NCBI RefSeq assembly: GCF_000160035.2
Contig: NZ_KI535368.1
Location: 310,001-374,000 of the forward strand
DNA from: Catonella morbi ATCC 51271
Lineage (GTDB): Bacteria; Bacillota; Clostridia; Lachnospirales; Lachnospiraceae
DNA length: 64,000 nt
Direction of reading: 5' to 3'
Position numbers and translations under genes: made by a program. Shown here piece after piece: positions 38,408 to 47,871 of this stretch. Within the stretch, counting starts at the first letter, position 1. Each line of letters begins with the position of its first letter. A model generated the notes under the pieces. The model saw only the letters and a program-made list of their open reading frames with translations, ran no database searches and was not told the origin of the DNA.

Positions 38408-39076
38408 ATGGAAAGTATTAAAATTACGGAACTTTTCGACCCTACCAAAACTATTGCGGTTGATTATTTAAGTAAATTTACTTATCCCTTTGAAGCACTT
38501 CAAGGAATAAGCGAGTTGATAATCAGTTTAGGTGAGAGTCTTGACAGCTCGGTTTATGAAAAAAGAGGGGAGAATGTCTGGGTGGCGAAGTCTGCCAAAG
38601 TGGCTCCTACTGCGTTTTTGGGAGCACCTTGTATTATAGGTGAAAATACAGAAGTAAGGCATTGTGCCTTTATAAGGGGAAGCGCTTTAGTCGGAAATGA
38701 TTGTGTGGTAGGTAATTCCGTAGAGCTTAAGAATGTGATTATTTTTGATAATGTACAGGTTCCGCATTATAACTATGTGGGAGATTCCATTCTTGGATAT
38801 CATTCACATATGGGGGCAGGCTCTATTACAAGCAATGTAAAGTCGGATAAAACTAAGGTGGTAATTAAGTCTGAAAATGAAAGTATGGAAACAGGGCTTA
38901 AGAAGGTAGGAGCATTTTTAGGTGACTATGCAGAAATAGGTTGTAACAGTGTACTTAATCCGGGTACAGTGATTGGAAGAAACTCCAATGTATATCCGCT
39001 TTCCATGGTAAGGGGAGTAGTGCCTCCAAATAGTATATATAAGAAAAAAGGAGATATTGCAGAGAAAAATGCGTGA
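38408..39076 (+). CDS. Left-handed beta-helix acyltransferase-like protein (GlmU-type)
   Basis: A 222-residue hexapeptide-repeat protein. From about residue 60 it shows imperfect hexad repeats (VWVAKSAKVAPTAFLGAPCI, then IGENTEV and VVGNSVELKNVIIFDN) ending in a PLSMVRGVVPPNSIYKKKG tail. Proteins of this form act as sugar-nucleotide acyltransferases or as inactive relatives of the GlmU C-terminal domain; the pyrophosphorylase domain of GlmU is absent. AAAGGAG precedes the ATG. Its 3' end overlaps fchA by 8 bases. The exact substrate is unknown. Confidence 0.75.
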   Translation: MESIKITELFDPTKTIAVDYLSKFTYPFEALQGISELIISLGESLDSSVYEKRGENVWVAKSAKVAPTAFLGAPCIIGENTEVRHCAFIRGSALVGNDCVVGNSVELKNVIIFDNVQVPHYNYVGDSILGYHSHMGAGSITSNVKSDKTKVVIKSENESMETGLKKVGAFLGDYAEIGCNSVLNPGTVIGRNSNVYPLSMVRGVVPPNSIYKKKGDIAEKNA

Positions 39077-39674
39077 TTTAACTCTTGATAAATTTTCAGA
39101 AGAGCTTTTTAGCAAAAATGCTGTTCCGGGAGGCGGAGGAGCCACAGCTCTGGTTGGTTCACTTGCTGTTTCTCTCGGAGCTATGGCGGCTAACCTTACA
39201 GTAGGTAAGGAAAAATATGTAGAGTACACCTCAAGGCTGGAAGAAATTTTAATAAGGGCGGAAGAGCTGAGACTTCGTTTGCTTGAGCTGATAGATGAGG
39301 ATGCAAAGGGCTTTGGCGAGGTAAGCAAGGCTTATAAATTAAAACCTAAAGACGAGGAAGTAATTGAGAAAGCCCTTGTAAGTGCAGCAACTCCTCCGTT
39401 AAATATGATGGAAGCTCTAAAAGAGGTGATAGAACTTCTTGATGAACTTTCAGATAAAACAAGTGTGCTGGTGGTAAGTGATGTGGGAGTTGGCGCCAAA
39501 CTTGCAGGTTCGGCCTTAAGTTCGGCTTATTTAAACGTAGTGGTAAATACAAAGCTTATGAAGGATAAGAATACAGCGGAAAGTATTGAAAAAAAGGCTG
39601 AAAGTCTGCATTCATATCCGGGAAAAGCTGATGAAATATATGAGAAGATTCTTAACAGGTTAAAGGTACAATAA
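39069..39674 (+). CDS. fchA: Methenyltetrahydrofolate cyclohydrolase / formiminotransferase-cyclodeaminase family protein
   Basis: A 201-residue protein of the FTCD cyclodeaminase family: DLTLDKFSEELFSKNAVPGGGG at the N-terminus, then ALVGSLAVSLGAMAANLTVG with the Gly-rich folate region, and an all-helical remainder. FchA converts methenyl- to formyl-THF (or cyclodeaminates formimino-THF). It is only the cyclodeaminase-like domain, with no formiminotransferase domain, as in clostridial FchA. The ATG at 39069 overlaps the upstream gene; an upstream TTG at 39057 is unlikely. Folate one-carbon metabolism links it loosely with metE/metF and the purine genes. Confidence 0.85.
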   Translation: MRDLTLDKFSEELFSKNAVPGGGGATALVGSLAVSLGAMAANLTVGKEKYVEYTSRLEEILIRAEELRLRLLELIDEDAKGFGEVSKAYKLKPKDEEVIEKALVSAATPPLNMMEALKEVIELLDELSDKTSVLVVSDVGVGAKLAGSALSSAYLNVVVNTKLMKDKNTAESIEKKAESLHSYPGKADEIYEKILNRLKVQ

Positions 39675-39864
39675 ATTACCTGAAAATAATTACCAATAAA
39701 AGCAGAAATACTTATAATAATTTTGTAAAAAATAATAATTAATACCTTGATGATTTTTCTTGTCTTTTAGTGTATAATCACACTAGGGAAAATTTTAAAA
39801 AAATTTTCATGTTTGGTTAAACTAACAGTACAATATATTTAAAGAAAGAAAGAGGTACAACAGA

Positions 39865-41469
39865 ATGGCGAACATTGATTTAACACAGTATGGCATTACC
39901 GGTACAACTGAAATCGTACACAACCCTTCTTATGATGAGCTTTTCAAAGAGGAGACCAAGGAAAGCCTTACAGGGTTTGAAAAAGGACAGGTTACAGAGC
40001 TTGGCGCTGTTAACGTAATGACAGGTATTTATACAGGTCGTTCACCTCAGGATAAATTCATCGTTATGGATGAGAATTCTAAGGATACAGTTTGGTGGAC
40101 AACACCTGAGTACAAGAATGATAACCATCCTGCCACAAAGGAAGCTTGGGATGTAGTTAAGAAGCTTGCTCAGGACGAGCTTTCGGGCAAGAGACTTTTC
40201 GTAGTTGATGCATTCTGCGGTGCTAATAAAGATACAAGGATGGCAGTTCGTTTCATCGTTGAGGTTGCTTGGCAGGCTCATTTCGTAACAAATATGTTCA
40301 TTCAGCCAACAGCAGAAGAGCTTGAGAACTTCAAGCCTGATTTCGTTGTTTACAATGCTTCTAAGGCTAAGGTTGAGAACTATAAGGAGTTGGGACTTAA
40401 CTCAGAAACAGCGGTAGTATTTAATATTACAAGTCGTGAGCAGGTTATCCTTAATACCTGGTACGGCGGAGAGATGAAGAAGGGTATGTTCTCTATGATG
40501 AACTACTACCTTCCGCTTAAGGGAATGGCTTCTATGCACTGCTCTGCAAATACAGATATGGACGGAAAGCACACAGCTATCTTCTTCGGTCTTTCAGGAA
40601 CAGGTAAGACCACACTTTCAACAGATCCTAAGCGTCTTCTTATCGGCGATGATGAGCATGGTTGGGATGACAACGGAGTATTTAACTTCGAGGGCGGCTG
40701 CTATGCTAAGGTTATCAACCTTGATAAAGAGTCTGAGCCTGATATTTATAATGCAATCAGAAGAGATGCTCTTCTTGAGAACGTAACTGTAGATGCTAAC
40801 GGAAAGATTGATTTTAAGGATGGAAGCACAACAGAGAATACCCGTGTATCTTATCCTATTAACCATATTGAGAAGATTGTACGCCCTGTTTCAGCAGCTC
40901 CTGCAGCAGAGAACGTTATCTTCCTTTCAGCTGATGCATTTGGAGTACTTCCTCCGGTATCTATCCTTACACCGGAGCAGACACAGTATTACTTCCTTTC
41001 AGGATTTACTGCTAAGCTTGCAGGTACAGAGCGTGGTATCACAGAGCCTACACCTACTTTCTCAGCTTGCTTCGGACAGGCTTTCCTTGAGCTTCACCCT
41101 ACAAAGTATGCGGAAGAGCTTGTTAAGAAGATGAAGAAGAGCGGAGCTAAGGCCTACCTCGTAAATACAGGCTGGAACGGAACTGGAAAGAGAATTTCTA
41201 TTAAGGATACCCGTGGTATCATTGATGCCATCCTTAACGGAGATGTAAATAAGGCTCCTACCAAGAAGATTCCTTACTTTGATTTTGAAGTTCCTACAGA
41301 GCTTCCGGGCGTTGATACAGGTATTCTCGATCCTAGAGATACTTATGCTAATGCTTCTGAGTGGGAAGAGAAAGCAAAAGATCTTGCAGGCAGATTTGTA
41401 AAGAACTTTGCCAAGTATGAGAACAATGATGCAGGTAAGGCACTTGTTGCAGCAGGTCCACAGCTTTAA
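39865..41469 (+). CDS. pckA: Phosphoenolpyruvate carboxykinase (ATP)
   Basis: A 534-residue ATP-type PEPCK, full length. The P-loop [11 protein letters not shown] lies near 240, the second kinase/metal motif [16 protein letters not shown] near 260, and the oxaloacetate-side region [12 protein letters not shown] near 55. It interconverts oxaloacetate and PEP; in anaerobes it often runs toward oxaloacetate. GAAAGAGGT serves as the ribosome site. Codon use (frequent CTT, TTC, GCT) is the strongest in the window along with groEL, consistent with high expression. A strong terminator follows. Confidence 0.96.
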   Translation: MANIDLTQYGITGTTEIVHNPSYDELFKEETKESLTGFEKGQVTELGAVNVMTGIYTGRSPQDKFIVMDENSKDTVWWTTPEYKNDNHPATKEAWDVVKKLAQDELSGKRLFVVDAFCGANKDTRMAVRFIVEVAWQAHFVTNMFIQPTAEELENFKPDFVVYNASKAKVENYKELGLNSETAVVFNITSREQVILNTWYGGEMKKGMFSMMNYYLPLKGMASMHCSANTDMDGKHTAIFFGLSGTGKTTLSTDPKRLLIGDDEHGWDDNGVFNFEGGCYAKVINLDKESEPDIYNAIRRDALLENVTVDANGKIDFKDGSTTENTRVSYPINHIEKIVRPVSAAPAAENVIFLSADAFGVLPPVSILTPEQTQYYFLSGFTAKLAGTERGITEPTPTFSACFGQAFLELHPTKYAEELVKKMKKSGAKAYLVNTGWNGTGKRISIKDTRGIIDAILNGDVNKAPTKKIPYFDFEVPTELPGVDTGILDPRDTYANASEWEEKAKDLAGRFVKNFAKYENNDAGKALVAAGPQL

Positions 41470-41500
41470 TTTATAACTTAATTATAATATCTAAAAATTT

Positions 41501-41527
41501 CCTCCCCTTAGCCCGTCTAAGGGGAGG
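41501..41527 (+). terminator. Intrinsic terminator after pckA
   Basis: CCTCCCCTTA and TAAGGGGAGG form a perfect 10-base stem with a 7-base loop, followed by a short T-run (CTTTTT). Confidence 0.9.
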
Positions 41528-41543
41528 ATACTTTTTACTAAGT

Positions 41544-41718
41544 ATTTGTTTCCGGAAGAAAGAACGGACTTTATAAGAATATTTATCATGTAGAAATGAT
41601 AACAGGATATAATTTATATGGAGTAGATGAAAAAGGGTGTCCAAATGTAGGATTAAAATATGTAAGACTTGCTGAATCTTCGGATAAAATGACAGTTGCA
41701 AGAGTGAAGGTGAAATAA
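41544..41718 (+). pseudogene. C-terminal fragment of an unidentified protein
   Basis: An open frame of about 57 codons without a start or ribosome site runs VSGRKNGLYKNIYHVEM, then TGYNLYGVDEKGCPNVGLKY, and ends MTVARVKVK. It reads like the C-terminal end of a larger protein, stranded between the pckA terminator and the CRISPR-Cas operon. It may mark the left edge of the inserted CRISPR island. No family recognised. Confidence 0.45.
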
Positions 41719-41821
41719 ATAAAAATATCAGATAGCTATGTTTTTTTGTTATATTTTATTATATAATAGAAAATGTGGTTTGTCTGGTATTTTTTTGTGC
41801 ATATATTACAAAGGAGGGGTT

Positions 41822-42820
41822 ATGCCATTTTTTATAAATGATGATCAAAGATTAAGTGTTAATCTAAGTGATTTTGCAAATTACATAATTGAGACTGATA
41901 TGGTAACATTTAGCATAGAAAATAGATCAACTTTTATCAATAGAATGTTAGAGAATTTTATTGATAAAGCCAAATCAACTATCTCTAATTCATCGGATGA
42001 ATACAGAGCTAACTTAGAAGAAAAGCTTATCAATAGAGGTATAAATATTAAAGAATATAAAAATATTATAGATGCTTTAGTTAATGACTATGTTGATAGT
42101 ATTAAGAATAAAAAATATAAAAGAGGAAATTCATTTAAAATAAGGTTAAATAATGGTAATACTAAGTATTTTAAAGGGGCAGTCATAGATAGTAAATATT
42201 ATGATAATACACTGGGAGCTTATGTAAATGCCTTAATAGAAGAATATGCAGAACTTAACTACAAAGATAGGGAAGCTATAATATATAGAGAAGAATTTAA
42301 TCAAATAACTAGTGCAATTAAAGACGAAAAACTGATTAAAACTACGCTTGTTTTTGGGGAAACTTTGAAAATTAAACCGTATAAATTACTTATGGATAAT
42401 TAAAAGCTGTACTATTATTTAGTGGGATATGATAGGGAGAGCATGAAAAGCGTATCATATAGAATTATCGATTTTGATAGTATTAACTGTCAGCAGGGAA
42501 AATCAGTGTTAACTAAATCAGATATAGAAAATATTGAAAAAGAGATACGTAATAAAGGTGTGCAGTTTATGAGGGGAGAGTCTCATGAGATTAAAATCAG
42601 GTTAAATGAAGAAGGTCAAAAATTGTATAACAGAATTCTTCACTTGAGACCTAAATATGTAAGAATTGAAGAAAAAAATATTTATGTTTTTGACTGTAGC
42701 TTAAAACAGATTGAATACTATTTTTTTAAGTTTGGCAAAGAGGCTGAGATTATATCGCCACCACAATTAAGGGAAAAATTCAAAAATGACCATTTAGAGG
42801 CTTATGAAGTATATAAATAG
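41822..42820 (+). pseudogene. WYL-domain transcriptional regulator interrupted by an in-frame TAA
   Basis: Two open frames, 41822-42403 and 42404-42820, lie in the same phase and together give 332 codons. The upstream half begins MPFFINDDQRLSVNLSDF with a small DNA-binding-like N-terminus and runs into a WYL domain (LKIKPYKLLMDN). After the TAA at 42401-42403 the frame continues KLYYYLVGYDRESMKS, the expected next part of a WYL domain, and then the WCX-like tail (HEIKIRLNEEGQKLYNRIL, FGKEAEIISPPQLREKF). WYL proteins are common CRISPR-Cas regulators. The normal product is lost unless readthrough, restart at 42422 or 42445, or a sequencing error applies. AAAGGAGGGG precedes the start. Confidence 0.85.
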
Positions 42821-42843
42821 CAACTTTAGAATTGGAGGAAATA

Positions 42844-43626
42844 ATGCCGGGGAGATTAGTTATTGAGTTAGAAAATAATAAAGGGATACCCTATAATTAC
42901 AGCTTATCTACAGCTTTTCAGGGCTATCTTATGGATTTGATTGATGAAGGCTTTGCGGATAAAATGCATAGTTCCGGATATCATCCTTATAGCCAGTTTG
43001 TGATGATTGCGGATGGGAGGCTAAGATGGATAGTAAATGTGTTAGATGAAGAAGCAGAAAAATTTATTGTAAAAAAACTATTGGAAGATGATGTAAAAAC
43101 TGTTCATATCAATAAGCTGGAAGATGATTTGAATATAATAAATAAAGAATATTCTGCGACAACCTATGATGAATTATTTAAGGAATGTTACTTTAAGAAT
43201 GATAGTCGATATATTGAGGTCAAATTTTTGACACCGACTGCCTTTAAGCAGAATAACAGATATCAGTTTTTTCCGGATATAAAGCTGATATTCCAAAGCC
43301 TTATGATGAAATATGATGCCGCATCCAGTCAGAATGTAATTTTTGATGCAGAACTATTAATACATTTTGAAGAAAATGCAGAAATAGTATCTTATAATTT
43401 AAGAAGCACTAATTTTTTTGTAAATTCAAATAAGATACCTGCATTTACAGGAAGAGTTGTATTTAAGGTAAACGGACCTATGCAAATGGCCAATTTAGCT
43501 TACCTATTGCTTAAATTTGGAGCTTTTTCAGGAGTTGGAATAAAATCAGGAATGGGTATGGGAGGAATAGAAGTGAATATAAATAAGGGAAAGGAGAAAA
43601 AGTCAGATGTCAGAGAAACAGAATAA
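42844..43626 (+). CDS. cas6: CRISPR-associated endoribonuclease Cas6
   Basis: A 260-residue Cas6-type protein that should cut the CRISPR precursor RNA within each repeat, leaving an 8-base 5' tag. The N-terminal part has LSTAFQGYLMDLI and HSSGYHPYSQF, and the C-terminus the Gly-rich loop FSGVGIKSGMGMGGIEV characteristic of the family. A catalytic histidine is likely at the HSSGYH region (about residue 45). GGAGG precedes the ATG at 42844. It is first of the intact operon and overlaps cas10 by 20 bases. Confidence 0.92.
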   Translation: MPGRLVIELENNKGIPYNYSLSTAFQGYLMDLIDEGFADKMHSSGYHPYSQFVMIADGRLRWIVNVLDEEAEKFIVKKLLEDDVKTVHINKLEDDLNIINKEYSATTYDELFKECYFKNDSRYIEVKFLTPTAFKQNNRYQFFPDIKLIFQSLMMKYDAASSQNVIFDAELLIHFEENAEIVSYNLRSTNFFVNSNKIPAFTGRVVFKVNGPMQMANLAYLLLKFGAFSGVGIKSGMGMGGIEVNINKGKEKKSDVRETE

Positions 43627-45874
43627 AATAATACTTGCAGCTCTGCTTCATGATATTAATAAAGTATTTATTCCGGATACTTCATACAAAACTTTAATAG
43701 AGAAATTTAATATTAAAGATAGTGAATTAGAAAATGGAATAAAATGCCATCATGAAAAAGACTTTGAGAATGTAGAACTGGCAGGGAATAGCATAGCCTA
43801 TGTCATATATGCTGCAGATAAAATTGCTACTGCAGCAGAGAGAGGCAGGGAAGAAAGCGGTAAGTTAGAATTTACACCTCTAAAGAGTATATTCAATACC
43901 TTAAATGAAAATAATCAAAACAAGGTATATAACCCTGAGATAATATCGAAGAATAGTACTATAAATTATCCGGTGGAGAACTGTACAGAGGATATTGCAG
44001 ACAAGTTAGATAATATAAAGCAAGATTTACAGAAGAAGATAGGGACTATAGTTTACGAAAGAGAATACTTGAACTATCTTTTAGAAACTTTTGAAATATA
44101 TTTATCTCATTTTCCATCTTCATACTTAAATGAAGAAAGAGCTGATATATCGCTTTATGACCATATAAAGATAACTACAGCAATAAGTAGCTGCATATAT
44201 CAATATTTAGAAGAAAAAGGGATAAAAGATTATAAAAGTGAACTCATTAATTCCAAAGAGGAGTTTGAAAATAAGAATATATTTTTGCTTCAAAGTATGG
44301 ATCTTTCGGGTATTCAGCAGTTCATATACAAACAGTATGATACTAAGGATGCTTTGAAAAATCTAAGAGCCAGAAGCTTTTATCTGGAAATTTTATTGGA
44401 AAATTTTATAGACGAGATTTTGACTGATTTGGAGCTTTCAAGGGCAAACCTCTTATATTCAGGAGGTGGACATGCATATCTCATTCTGCCAAATACTGAT
44501 AATGTAAAGAGATATTTAGATGAGATAGAAGTGAGAATGAATAAATGGCTTTGTGAAACTTTTGACATAGATTTATATCTGGCGATGGGGTATGAAGCCT
44601 GCTCACCACTAAACTTGCAGAATAAACCTGCAGGCTCATATAAGAAAATGTTTATCAATGTATCTCATACTTTGTCCGGCAAAAAGAGAAAAAGGTACAG
44701 CTATGAGCAGATACAAGCCTTGAATAACAGAGCGGTAAAGGATGATACAAGAGAATGTAGAATCTGCCATCGTTCAGATAGGGTAGACTCTGATGGAGTT
44801 TGCAGGGTTTGTAATGGACTTATAAGATTGTCTAAAGGAATATTGGATAAAGATGTTTTCTGCATTACAGGTGAAGAAACAGAAGCTTCTATGAAGATAT
44901 TTGAAAATGAATATTTATCTACAGCTACAAATGAAGAGATAGGCAAACTTCAAAGTGAAGGTGTACTGATAAGAAGATTTAGTAAAAATCTCAGAAGTTT
45001 CGAACCATTTAAATCCGGTAAGCTTTGGATAGGAGATTATAGCAGTGAAAAGACCTTAAGTGGACTCGTAGATAAAGGAATTGGAATAAAAAGGCTGGGT
45101 GTGTTAAGGGCAGATGTTGATAATCTCGGACAGGCTTTTGTAGGAGGATTTAGTGAAGAAAGGCAGACCTTTTCAAGAAGTGCAGCGTTTTCCAGAAAAT
45201 TATCCTTATTTTTCAAATACCATATAAACCATATTTTAAAAAATGGTGAGTACTTTCTTACATCTGATAGAAATGATAAAAATAGAGGGGCTTCTATCAT
45301 ATATTCAGGTGGAGATGATTTGTTCATAGTAGGTGCTTGGAAGGATATTATTGAATTTTCAGTAGATTTACATAGGGCAATTAAAAAATATACACAGGAC
45401 AAGCTTACCATATCAGCAGGAATAGGCATATATCCGGATAAATACCCGATTTCCTATATAGCAGATGAGGTAGGAAGGCTTGAGGATTGCTCTAAAAATG
45501 TAGATGGAAAGAATGCTGTAACCTTATTTGACAGGGAATTTGCATTTGGTTGGGATGATTTTATAGACAAGGTTTTGGAAGAAAAGTTTAAGCTTATAAA
45601 TGAATTTTTTGAAACAACTACAGAGAGGGGAAAAAATTTCCTTTATAATCTTCTTGAGCTGCTTAGAAATAAATCAGAGAAGATAAACCTTGCCAGACTA
45701 GCTTATACCTTGGCAAGAATGGAGCCTAAGAGTGAGGCAGATGAGAAAGAAAAGAAATTATATGCCAAGTTTTCACAAAAACTGTATGAATGGATGCAGA
45801 ATGATGAAGATAACAGGCAGTTGATAATGGCAATATATATTTATGCATATTTAGTGAGAGGAGAAGAAGAATGA
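43607..45874 (+). CDS. csm1: Type III-A CRISPR effector Cas10/Csm1
   Basis: A 755-residue Cas10 of the Csm1 kind. The N-terminal HD nuclease domain has LLHDINK at His15-Asp16 and a second His pair near 45 (CHHEKDF). A zinc-binding segment lies near 383 (ECRICHRSD... CRVCNG). The second palm domain has the intact SGGDDLF, with GGDD at residues 568-571, so both ssDNA cleavage and cyclic oligoadenylate synthesis are expected upon target RNA binding. The C-terminal D4 region is helical. It overlaps cas6 by 20 bases and csm2 by 4. AAAGGAG lies 9 bases upstream. Confidence 0.96.
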   Translation: MSEKQNKIILAALLHDINKVFIPDTSYKTLIEKFNIKDSELENGIKCHHEKDFENVELAGNSIAYVIYAADKIATAAERGREESGKLEFTPLKSIFNTLNENNQNKVYNPEIISKNSTINYPVENCTEDIADKLDNIKQDLQKKIGTIVYEREYLNYLLETFEIYLSHFPSSYLNEERADISLYDHIKITTAISSCIYQYLEEKGIKDYKSELINSKEEFENKNIFLLQSMDLSGIQQFIYKQYDTKDALKNLRARSFYLEILLENFIDEILTDLELSRANLLYSGGGHAYLILPNTDNVKRYLDEIEVRMNKWLCETFDIDLYLAMGYEACSPLNLQNKPAGSYKKMFINVSHTLSGKKRKRYSYEQIQALNNRAVKDDTRECRICHRSDRVDSDGVCRVCNGLIRLSKGILDKDVFCITGEETEASMKIFENEYLSTATNEEIGKLQSEGVLIRRFSKNLRSFEPFKSGKLWIGDYSSEKTLSGLVDKGIGIKRLGVLRADVDNLGQAFVGGFSEERQTFSRSAAFSRKLSLFFKYHINHILKNGEYFLTSDRNDKNRGASIIYSGGDDLFIVGAWKDIIEFSVDLHRAIKKYTQDKLTISAGIGIYPDKYPISYIADEVGRLEDCSKNVDGKNAVTLFDREFAFGWDDFIDKVLEEKFKLINEFFETTTERGKNFLYNLLELLRNKSEKINLARLAYTLARMEPKSEADEKEKKLYAKFSQKLYEWMQNDEDNRQLIMAIYIYAYLVRGEEE

Positions 45875-46263
45875 TATTAACAAATGAGAACTATCTGAAG
45901 GAAGCAGAAAAGGTTATTGACAATCTCTGCAAAGACAAAAGAACAGGAAAACAATTGTATGCACCTAAAATAACAACAACCAAACTCAGGAAAATATTAT
46001 CTATGGTTTCTGAGATTTATAGTGATGCCAGCAGATTGAGAGAAGAGAAATTAGATACAGAGATGAAAAGCAGGTTGCAGTATCTAAAGCTTCATATAAT
46101 ATATGAGGAAGGAAGAGAAGCGGTAGTTAAAGAATTTGTAGAAGAGTCAAAATTGACAGCAGCACTTGATGAAGTTAAAGATAGTAAGTCACAACTTATT
46201 AATTTTTGTCACTATGTAGAAGCTCTGGTAGCATATCGTAAATTTAAAGGTAATGATAAATAG
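45871..46263 (+). CDS. csm2: Type III-A small subunit Csm2
   Basis: A 130-residue all-helical protein of Csm2 length and position. Recognisable stretches are TTTKLRKILSMVSEIYSDAS near 35 and LQYLKLHIIYEEGRE near 70. Csm2 subunits form the inner filament of the Csm complex. The ATG overlaps the cas10 stop (ATGA), indicating translational coupling. Identity rests on fold-like features plus its place between cas10 and csm3. Confidence 0.9.
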   Translation: MILTNENYLKEAEKVIDNLCKDKRTGKQLYAPKITTTKLRKILSMVSEIYSDASRLREEKLDTEMKSRLQYLKLHIIYEEGREAVVKEFVEESKLTAALDEVKDSKSQLINFCHYVEALVAYRKFKGNDK

Positions 46264-46273
46264 GAGGGGAATT

Positions 46274-46942
46274 ATGTTTGCAAAAATTGAAATATCAGGA
46301 ATAGTGGAAGCAGTTACAGGTATACATATAGGCGGTAATGACCAGTTTTCAGCAATAGGTGCTGTAGATTCACCTGTAATTAGGGATAAGATGTCAGATA
46401 ACCCGATAATACCCGGCAGCAGTCTTAAGGGAAAGCTTAGAAGTCTTTTAGCCAGACAATATAATACCGGAATGGTAAAGGATTGTAATGAAGATGATGT
46501 AAGGATTAAAAGACTTTTTGGTTCTTCAAAGAAGGATGAGAAAGGAAGAATATATGCCAGTAGGCTGATATTCTCTGATTTAATGCTTGATAATGCTAAG
46601 GAGCTTAAGGAAATAGGAGTGTCAGTAACAGAGGTAAAATTTGAAAATACCATAAACAGATTGACGGCTATTGCAAATCCAAGGCAGATAGAAAGAGCTA
46701 TAAGAGGAACAAGATATAAGCTAAATATCATTTATAACCTTGAGAATGAAGCAGAATTTGAAGAAGATATGAAGACCTTAAAAGACGGAATGAGACTGAT
46801 CGAATATGATTATATTGGTGGACATGGTTCAAGAGGCTATGGAAAGATTAAGTTTGAGAAACTTGAAATTAAGTGTGTAACAGGACAGATAGCTGATGAC
46901 AAACTGGAAAAAGCAGTTAAAATATTAAAGGGTGATGAATAA
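46274..46942 (+). CDS. csm3: Type III-A backbone RAMP Csm3 (target RNA nuclease)
   Basis: A 222-residue RAMP protein beginning MFAKIEISGIVEAVTGIHIG. The loop GAVDSPVIRD places the target-RNA-cleaving Asp at residue 32, as in characterised Csm3. IIPGSSLKGKLRSLLA near 46 is the family's Gly-rich/basic motif, and YIGGHGSRGYGK near 182 the C-terminal Gly-rich loop. AGGAGGGG lies 6 bases before the ATG. Several copies should line the crRNA and cut bound target every six bases. Confidence 0.96.
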   Translation: MFAKIEISGIVEAVTGIHIGGNDQFSAIGAVDSPVIRDKMSDNPIIPGSSLKGKLRSLLARQYNTGMVKDCNEDDVRIKRLFGSSKKDEKGRIYASRLIFSDLMLDNAKELKEIGVSVTEVKFENTINRLTAIANPRQIERAIRGTRYKLNIIYNLENEAEFEEDMKTLKDGMRLIEYDYIGGHGSRGYGKIKFEKLEIKCVTGQIADDKLEKAVKILKGDE

Positions 46943-47871
46943 TGAAATATAGTTTTTATAAACTAAAATTTTTAACAGGTGTGCACATAGGAGCAGGTGC
47001 ACTTACAAGAGGAAAGTATACTCTTTATGCAGATACTGTTTTCTCGGCACTTTGCAAGGAAGCCTTAAAACTTGGCGAAAATAAGCTGAGTAGGCTTGTA
47101 GAGGCTTGTAGAGATGATAAGATAAAACTTACAGATGGTCTACCTTTTATAGAAGACAGATACTATGTTCCAAAGCCTATGTTAGAGCTTGATATTAGTA
47201 CAGAAAGCGACCGTACTGTAAAAAAAGCAGCAAAGAAGCTTGAATACATATCCATAGAAAAAATGGATGATTATCTTTCGGGCAGTCTTGATGTTAAGCA
47301 AGAGAATGAATACTTTTCTAACAATATAGGAAGACATAATCTGGTTGGTAAAGCCAAGATTATTATAGGTGAGGATGCCAATCCCTATGTAGTTGATACC
47401 TTTGTTTATGGTGAAAAAAGTGGATTATATGTATGTGTAGGAGTTGATAATGATGAGCTGGAAGCCTTTGTAAAAGAGATATTTACATCACTTTCGTACT
47501 CAGGTGTAGGGGGAAAGATTTCAGCCGGTTACGGTAAGTTTGAACTGGAGGTTGTGCCTGCCACTGAAAACTTTGTTAAAAGACTGGATAATACAGCTTA
47601 CAAAAAATATATGTCTTTATCTATTTCACTACCTAGTGATGATGAACTTAAAGATGTACTATCGACTGCTGATTATCTGCTTATAAAAAGAAGCGGCTTT
47701 GTTTCTTCGGAAACTTATAGTGAAACTCTTAGAAAAAAGAAGGATAAATACTGTATGGCAGCAGGCTTTGTATTTGAGAAAGAATTTAAGGGAAGCATTT
47801 TAGATGTCTCAAATGGTGGTACTCATCTGGTTTACAGATATGCCAAACCATTTATTATGGGGGTGAAGTGA
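46942..47871 (+). CDS. csm4: Type III-A RAMP Csm4 (5'-tag binding)
   Basis: A 309-residue protein beginning YSFYKLKFLTGVHIGAG, with LYADTVFSALCKEAL near 30 and GVGGKISAGYGKFEL near 190, as expected of Csm4, which caps the crRNA 5' tag and contacts Cas10. The ATG overlaps the csm3 stop by one base. Motifs are intact and the length is normal. Confidence 0.94.
   Translation: MKYSFYKLKFLTGVHIGAGALTRGKYTLYADTVFSALCKEALKLGENKLSRLVEACRDDKIKLTDGLPFIEDRYYVPKPMLELDISTESDRTVKKAAKKLEYISIEKMDDYLSGSLDVKQENEYFSNNIGRHNLVGKAKIIIGEDANPYVVDTFVYGEKSGLYVCVGVDNDELEAFVKEIFTSLSYSGVGGKISAGYGKFELEVVPATENFVKRLDNTAYKKYMSLSISLPSDDELKDVLSTADYLLIKRSGFVSSETYSETLRKKKDKYCMAAGFVFEKEFKGSILDVSNGGTHLVYRYAKPFIMGVK

Noticed and set aside
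38408-39076. Calling the hexapeptide-repeat protein GlmU
   Set aside because: The uridylyltransferase domain is absent and the length is half that of GlmU; only the beta-helix part is similar.
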